Shown here one piece after another: positions 59,821-64,000 of a DNA stretch of 64,000 nucleotides (within the stretch, counting starts at the first letter, position 1; each line of letters starts with the position of its first letter). The stretch comes from Photorhabdus namnaonensis (GTDB lineage Bacteria; Pseudomonadota; Gammaproteobacteria; Enterobacterales; Enterobacteriaceae). The stretch lies in contig NZ_LOIC01000088.1 in the NCBI RefSeq assembly GCF_001684335.1, positions 318,158 to 382,157 of the forward strand, given 5' to 3'. The position numbers and the translations under genes are program-made. The notes under the pieces are model-generated. The model saw nothing but the letters and a program-made list of their open reading frames with translations. It made no database searches and had not been told where the DNA came from.

Positions 59821-60108
59821 TTATTCTGATGAATTTTCAGCGCATATTTGTTCTGCGCTGATTATGCCTTTACATAATGAGTGAAACTCTTTAGTGCTGA
59901 TACCTGCTTGTTTTGCTATTGATTTTATCAGGTCTCTGGAAAAAGGAGCATGATGTTTATCAACCGTTACCAGCCATTTGCCGCCCTCAGTTTTCTTTAT
60001 CCATTGTTCGTGAGACGTTCCTTTTTTAGGTTTCATCTCAAAACCAAGCGCGGTAAGTCCTTTAATGATTTCCGCATATTTCAGCGGCGTTAGTTTCTTA
60101 AAAAACAC
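59821..60108 (-). CDS. HicA-like mRNA interferase
   Basis: This 95-residue protein has the HicA double-stranded-RNA-binding fold pattern: YAEIIKGLTALGFEMKPKKG then the conserved TSHEQW histidine (the catalytic His in HicA), and LIKSIAKQAGISTKEFH. HicA toxins degrade mRNA. It lies 14 bp behind the HicB-like gene; toxin second is less common for hic pairs. A terminator follows. Confidence 0.8.
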   Translation of the reverse strand: MFFKKLTPLKYAEIIKGLTALGFEMKPKKGTSHEQWIKKTEGGKWLVTVDKHHAPFSRDLIKSIAKQAGISTKEFHSLCKGIISAEQICAENSSE

Positions 60109-60122
60109 AATGCTGCCCTACA

Positions 60123-60419
60123 TCAAGCTGGTTCGCACTGTTCATTAAAAACTTTAGCCATGCCGCTGTCTTTTCTATTCATGAAAATCCGAAAGGCAAT
60201 TCGCCAATATTTAAACCACATAGACAGTGGCGCTTTTCGGCTTAACATTTGTTTGGCGTACTGAGGCTCTGCTCTCACCTCATCAAGGTAATCTTCAATC
60301 TGAGCTTCAAGCTTATTTATTGCTTCTTCTATATTGTCGCCCTGCGCTGCTAAAGACAGATCTAAGCAGGCGGCTACATATATCCCATCCTGACGATAAG
60401 CCATGCAACGTAATCTCAT
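60123..60419 (-). CDS. HicB-like antitoxin
   Basis: This 98-residue protein has the partial RNase H-like HicB pattern RCMAYRQDGIYVAACLDLSL then AAQGDNIEEAINKLEAQIED. No helix-turn-helix or ribbon-helix-helix is evident in the C-terminus, which is basic and aromatic, so the DNA-binding function may lie elsewhere. ATG at 60419 has GAGGAGAGG directly upstream and is preferred over a longer start. It is the second gene of a three-gene operon. Confidence 0.75.
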   Translation of the reverse strand: MRLRCMAYRQDGIYVAACLDLSLAAQGDNIEEAINKLEAQIEDYLDEVRAEPQYAKQMLSRKAPLSMWFKYWRIAFRIFMNRKDSGMAKVFNEQCEPA

Positions 60420-60447
60420 TTTTCCTCTCCTCTGTAAGTTCACGTAC

Positions 60448-60657
60448 CTACTTTCCACTTATCACTTTTACGTTTGCAAGAAAAGATTCTTGAACTTCTT
60501 TATTATTTGGGTTTAGCGATAAGTTTCCATTCTCATCAACACTTATCTTTCCATCACCTATTGCGGTTCCGTGATGAGTAGAAGATTTTATAATCCGCAT
60601 TAAAATTTTATCAGGAGGCGCAAGAAGGTAGCGCATCGCTCTTGCTAATCTGGTCAT
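60448..60657 (-). CDS. Small protein leading the HicB/HicA-like operon
   Basis: This 69-residue basic protein (MTRLARAMRYLLAPPDKILM, then DGKISVDENGNLSLNPNN) has AGGAGGAGGC directly before ATG and ends 28 bp before the HicB-like start, so it is likely co-transcribed. It could be an accessory regulator. Not recognised. Confidence 0.6.
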   Translation of the reverse strand: MTRLARAMRYLLAPPDKILMRIIKSSTHHGTAIGDGKISVDENGNLSLNPNNKEVQESFLANVKVISGK

Positions 60658-60728
60658 AGCCTCCTCCTAACATTATGAAATTAAAGTGAATTAATGATTC
60701 GCAGTTATCAAACTGATGCCACCTTAGC

Positions 60729-60748
60729 ATGATATAAATTTATATCAT
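60729..60748. promoter_or_regulatory. Perfect 20-bp palindrome, candidate operator
   Basis: ATGATATAAA-TTTATATCAT is a perfect palindrome, extended by ACCTT and AAGGT arms at 60721-60756. It lies about 70 bp upstream of the three-gene HicB/HicA-like operon, a fitting place for an autoregulatory operator. Confidence 0.6.
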
Positions 60749-60756
60749 ACCAAGGT

Positions 60757-61274
60757 GATAATAGTTAGATTGAACCTCTAGTTCAACAAATTTAACAACT
60801 AAAATTGTATTCCTATTGTTCTGTGATGTATCAAAATGTTTCAATTTGTCATCCTTGGCTTAGGGGTTGTAACCTTTTAAGCTGCCTGCGTGGTGATATC
60901 CAATCGTAATCATGATCCCGACCAAACTCAGCTATCTAGGTTGCTTATGCGGCAGTAAATGGGACTCCCATAGTGGGACTAGCCATATCAGTAAAGATGG
61001 AATTCGCAAATTTTTTTAAACTCATTTGACTGTTCCTCTGTCAAATGAGTCGTTATGTCAGCAACCATTGATGCCACCTTACGTTCCACCCATTTCCACG
61101 ACGAACCACTACCACCACCCAACTGGGAAGAAATGGCATCTTTGATAAAAGCCATGTGGACCTCTGTTTTTGGACGTAAAAAAGCCGCAATTAAGAGGCG
61201 TAATAATATTAACCATTGCTCATTAATTGTGTTTCATTCAAAGTAATGAATAATTTATTAACGGAGTGAAACCG
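60757..61274. other. Mostly non-coding stretch with a doubtful small frame
   Basis: About 520 bp. A 63-codon frame at 61055-61246 (MSATIDATLRSTHFHDEPLP, then WEEMASLIKAMWTSVFGRKK) has amino-acid use that looks partly genuine but no ribosome-binding site, so it is probably a remnant. The rest shows no gene. Confidence 0.35.
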
Positions 61275-61742
61275 ATGAAATATTTAAAAAGTTTTGCAGC
61301 ATTAGTATTATCAATACCTATGATGGCGTTTTCTGCATCTCCTATTATTTGTGAAAATGAATCCCCAGGTAACACCATTACATCTATCTGGCCTTCAATT
61401 TATTTATCAGACCCGAATACGCTTTGTTTTGATGTCAAAGGGTGGCCAGAATTTTCCGGTACAAATTGCGTTAAAAACGGTAAAAAAGCGAAATGGACTG
61501 GCCTTGTCATTGTTTGGGAAGATGAGGAATCACAAGGTCGGGATTCAACCCATTTCCGTGTAGTTAATCCCGTAGTCACAGATGAACAAATACAATATCG
61601 CATAGAGTGGTCTCGTGGGGACGAATGGCGCACTATGCAGAATGTAGCCATCAACCGACTTACTGGTGACGCCGTGAGCTATTTTGTCAATGAGCATGGT
61701 GGAGAAAGCTACAAGTGCAGGGTTGCGAAAAAAGCAATTTAA
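61275..61742 (+). CDS. Small secreted protein of unknown function
   Basis: This 155-residue protein has a clear Sec signal peptide (KYLKSFAALVLSIPMMAFSA). The mature part has four cysteines (ICENE, LCFDVKG, TNCVKNG, YKCRV) that can form two disulfides, and aromatic beta-strands (WTGLVIVWEDEESQGRD). ATG at 61275 is chosen for GGAG 9 bp upstream. It is followed by no operon partner. Not recognised. Confidence 0.7.
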   Translation: MKYLKSFAALVLSIPMMAFSASPIICENESPGNTITSIWPSIYLSDPNTLCFDVKGWPEFSGTNCVKNGKKAKWTGLVIVWEDEESQGRDSTHFRVVNPVVTDEQIQYRIEWSRGDEWRTMQNVAINRLTGDAVSYFVNEHGGESYKCRVAKKAI

Positions 61743-61989
61743 TCAAACGGATCGTTTAGAGAAGCTGATAGAGTCCCCAAAATAACAGATAGAATAACCC
61801 TGCTACGATGGCGGGGCTTTAAGTTGCCTCTGTATTCACTTTGTTTTTTGATGCCACTGTAGTTACCCCTGAATAAACAGATTAAATAAACTTACCAAGT
61901 CAGAGGGATTATCTCAATAGTCACAATTTGCTTTGCATTGCAACTATGTAGATATATCCTAATAGTTTTTTAAGTCAGAGGTATTTGTC

Positions 61990-62343
61990 ATGAAAAAGAC
62001 TCTCTTGTTAGCATTATTTTTACTTTCATTGTCATCAACAGCGGCAACTAAAGTTTTTGTTTGCGGTAATGACTTCATACAAATCGTTGACAACAACGGG
62101 CTAATTGAAGAAGTTAGAGTCAACGATAAACCTACGGATATATTCACTATGAGCCACAAGGTGACTGATGCAGGTGATGTCGACTCTTTCTTTATATATG
62201 GATACAAAGGAAATCGAGAAGTAACGCGCTTATTTAATTCCGGTAAGACAAAACAAACAATAAAACAAAACTTTTTATTTTCTCCCAATGGATCACCAGA
62301 AAACCCCGGAAAGCCAGTGGGGAAATCTGTATTATGTAGATAA
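61990..62343 (+). CDS. Small secreted protein of unknown function
   Basis: This 117-residue protein has a signal peptide (MKKTLLLALFLLSLSSTAA) and two cysteines (VFVCGND and VLCR at the end) that could pair. The mature part is beta-rich with TDIFTMSHKVTDAGDVDSFF. An IS256 remnant begins directly after the stop, so the 3' flank is rearranged. Not recognised. Confidence 0.65.
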   Translation: MKKTLLLALFLLSLSSTAATKVFVCGNDFIQIVDNNGLIEEVRVNDKPTDIFTMSHKVTDAGDVDSFFIYGYKGNREVTRLFNSGKTKQTIKQNFLFSPNGSPENPGKPVGKSVLCR

Positions 62344-62352
62344 CCATAAGAT

Positions 62353-62640
62353 ACCCAAGGCGAGGAAAACCGCTTTGTTGACAACGATGCCATTGTGACG
62401 AACTTTCACGATGATACAGTCAAAATAAACAATCGGATACAAGCTGTCTAAGGGGCGATTCCGCCATTCGGCGACCTGTTCTTTAACCGCATCGGTCACG
62501 GTAGATATCAGTGTGGGAGACACATCACATCGGCGTCGTACATTTCTTTAAACATGGCCGCGATTTCACGGGTCGTCATCCCTTTGGCATAGAGGGATAA
62601 AATCTGGCTGTCCATCTGCGTGACGTACGTCTGATGCTTT
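62353..62640 (-). pseudogene. IS256-family transposase fragment
   Basis: The complement reads DSQILSLYAKGMTTREIAAM then, in a second frame, MSPTLISTVTDAVKEQVAEW, PLDSLYPIVYFDCIIVKVRH and NKAVFLALGI. These are the helix-turn-helix and first catalytic regions of IS256 transposases, with the first DDE aspartate in FDCI. A 5-bp tandem duplication near 62520 (GATGTGATGTG) causes the frameshift. Both ends are missing. Confidence 0.85.
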
Positions 62641-62748
62641 AGTGTTGCAGCCGGGGATGCCATTGCCGATGTTAAAGAATTGTTGAGTCATGCAGCAGCA
62701 GATACCAATAATTTTTATCTCATCAAATTTGTATTTAAAAGCGAAAGC

Positions 62749-62899
62749 AAGAAAAAGAATACCGCTTCCAAAACATCGGAATTATGGTGCATGGTTATGA
62801 CGGAGATGAGTCACATTGGACCTATAAAGAACAGGTTCACACAAAGTGGGCTAATCGAGCGAACTCAGGGGCTACAGCCAAGTTTCTTAGAAAAACCGA
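62749..62899 (+). pseudogene. Gene remnant interrupted by the TnpB element
   Basis: A start-less frame reads EYRFQNIGIMVHGYDGDESH, then WTYKEQVHTKWANRANSGAT and KFLRKTDVN. It looks coding but has no start and runs into the putative left end of the insertion element. The family was not recognised. Confidence 0.35.
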
Positions 62900-62938
62900 C
62901 GTAAACCCTTGCCCAGCGCGGACAGGGATATCAGGCGA

Positions 62939-62955
62939 AAAGCCCAGAGGGCTTT
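62939..62955 (+). mobile_element. Left-end hairpin of an IS200/IS605-like element
   Basis: A perfect 7-bp stem AAAGCCC / GGGCTTT with loop AGA lies 91 bp upstream of the TnpB start. IS200/IS605 ends carry such short hairpins for single-strand transposition. The exact left boundary, perhaps near 62898, is inferred from loss of the interrupted reading frame. Confidence 0.55.
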
Positions 62956-63045
62956 AGGGCTGGCGACTCCGACGTCTCCTGACTGGATTGATATCTGCCG
63001 GTAAAACAGGCTAAAATCAATGCACTTTCTCAATGAGCGCTGAAT

Positions 63046-64000
63046 ATGCTAAGAGCGACCAAAGTCCGCATCTACCCCACACCCGAACAGGCCGGGTATC
63101 TTAACGGCCAGTTCGGGGCGGTCCGTTTTGCGTACAACAAGGTGCTGCACATCAAAAAGCATACTTACAAACATCACGGCGTGAGTTTAAATCCGCGCAA
63201 AGACCTCAAACCGTTACTGGCGGTCGCGAAGCAATCCCGCAAGTATGCCTGGCTCAGGGCATATGACGCCATTGCATTACAGCAGGCGGTGATCAATCTG
63301 CATACCGCATTTGATAATTTCTTCAATCCGAAATTGTGCGCCCAATTTCCCGCGTTCAAACGCAAACAGGGCAAGCAATCGAGCTATCACTGTGTTGGAG
63401 TGAAAGTGTTGGAGGGCGCGGTGAAGATCCCAAAATTGTCACCGATAGAGGCCCGCATACACAGAAAAATTGAAGGGAAAGTGAAGAGCATTACGCTCTC
63501 TCGCACCGCCACGGGAAAATATTTCGCCGCTATCCTGTGTGACGACGGCAAAGAGGCGCCGGAAAAGCCGGGCGTTATCACCCACGTGACCGGGTGTGAT
63601 ATGGGGCTATCCCACTATCTTATCCAGTCGACCGGGGAGAAGGTCAATAACCCGCGTCACCTTATCAACGCTGCCCGTAACCTGCGTCGTAAGCAGAAAT
63701 CGCTGTCCCGCAAACAACAGGGCAGCGCTAACCGGGGCAAGGCCCGCTTACTTCTGGCGGCCGTCCATGAACGGGTAGCCAATGCTCGCGCCGATTTTCA
63801 ACACAAACTCTCCCGAACAATGGTTGACGAAAACCAAGCGGTCATTGTTGAGACGCTGAAATCGGCCAACATGATGAAGAATCACCACCTTGCCCGCGCT
63901 ATCGGGGATGCAGGCTGGCATGGCTTCATCAAGAAACTGGAATACAAAGCCGCAGCGGCGGGCGTCCATCTGGTCAAACTGGATCAGTGGTTCGCCAGTT
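63046..64000 (+). CDS. tnpB: TnpB (OrfB) RNA-guided nuclease of an IS200/IS605-like element, 3' end outside window
   Basis: About 318 codons are visible, running off the right edge. It opens MLRATKVRIYPTPEQAGYLN with FAYNKVL, typical of TnpB. The RuvC-like domain shows the first catalytic aspartate in TGCDMGLSHYLIQS and the glutamate in VIVETLKSANMMKN; the third aspartate and the zinc-finger cysteines lie beyond the window. No tnpA is adjacent, as in many tnpB-only elements. The GC content is higher than that of the surrounding AT-rich DNA, consistent with recent arrival. Confidence 0.92.
   Translation, partial: MLRATKVRIYPTPEQAGYLNGQFGAVRFAYNKVLHIKKHTYKHHGVSLNPRKDLKPLLAVAKQSRKYAWLRAYDAIALQQAVINLHTAFDNFFNPKLCAQFPAFKRKQGKQSSYHCVGVKVLEGAVKIPKLSPIEARIHRKIEGKVKSITLSRTATGKYFAAILCDDGKEAPEKPGVITHVTGCDMGLSHYLIQSTGEKVNNPRHLINAARNLRRKQKSLSRKQQGSANRGKARLLLAAVHERVANARADFQHKLSRTMVDENQAVIVETLKSANMMKNHHLARAIGDAGWHGFIKKLEYKAAAAGVHLVKLDQWFAS

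Noticed and set aside
60845..60862. Second Ter-like sequence containing GTTGTAAC
   Set aside because: Only the eight-base core matches; the ATG before it and the TAA after it are missing and there is no G at the lock position.
62680..62904. 74-codon frame starting MLSHAAAD
   Set aside because: Composition is not protein-like; an adjacent frame (62749-62899) looks more like a true coding remnant.
1..64000. CRISPR arrays, tRNA and rRNA genes
   Set aside because: No regularly spaced direct repeats and no tRNA or rRNA-like sequence were seen on reading; the only regular repeats are coding ones in rsxC and pvc12.

Overview
This window is chromosomal DNA of a Photorhabdus-type insect-pathogenic enterobacterium. 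Two things point there: an enterobacterial core gene order (tus-fumC-manA-ydgA-add, then ydgJ-ydgK-rsxABCDGE-nth and rnb), and a Photorhabdus virulence cassette (PVC, an extracellular contractile injection system) followed by a TccC-type insecticidal toxin gene. A Ter site directly upstream of tus places the window in the replication terminus region. No species is claimed.

Positions 1-12800 are mostly accessory and metabolic: a partial SnoaL-like gene, a gamma-aminobutyraldehyde dehydrogenase, a broken copy of an oligopeptide-binding protein, an enhancin-like M60 metallopeptidase, an orphan DmsA-like molybdoenzyme with an upstream FNR box, an intact oligopeptide-binding protein, a class II deacetylase-like hydrolase, an AA10 chitin-active LPMO, tus with its Ter site, and a ChpS/ChpB-like toxin-antitoxin pair. 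Positions 12800-18340 hold fumC, manA, ydgA and add. Positions 18341-20600 are a scar-rich block inserted next to add: a Phd antitoxin with a truncated PIN toxin, a broken inositol-1-phosphate synthase, a glycosyltransferase, coding remnants and a ~135-bp partial copy of add. A MazEF pair with two operator repeats follows. Positions 21500-33060 are conserved: a BASS-like transporter, ydgJ, ydgK, the Rsx electron-transport complex (rsxC carries a 111-bp tandem repeat), nth and rnb. An alkylsulfatase faces rnb.

Positions 35685-52591 encode the PVC: inner tube (pvc1, pvc5), two sheath genes, pvc6, LysM-type tube-associated protein (pvc7), spike (pvc8), baseplate (pvc9, pvc11, pvc12), tip (pvc10), tape measure (pvc14), AAA+ ATPase (pvc15) and DUF4255 cap/terminator (pvc16). 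The cassette is unusual. No pvc13 tail-fibre gene lies between pvc12 and pvc14, the C-terminal scrap of a deleted sheath gene sits between pvc1 and pvc2, and pvc12 carries a fourfold internal repeat. An ops-like element lies upstream of pvc1. Downstream come two unrecognised candidate payloads and a TccC/RHS protein whose variable C-terminus carries an aspzincin (M35-like) zinc protease signature.

Positions 57600-64000 are degenerate accessory DNA: a phage-type tail-fibre gene on the opposite strand, a HicA/HicB-like operon behind a perfect 20-bp palindrome, two small secreted proteins, an IS256 transposase remnant, and a TnpB gene running off the right edge.
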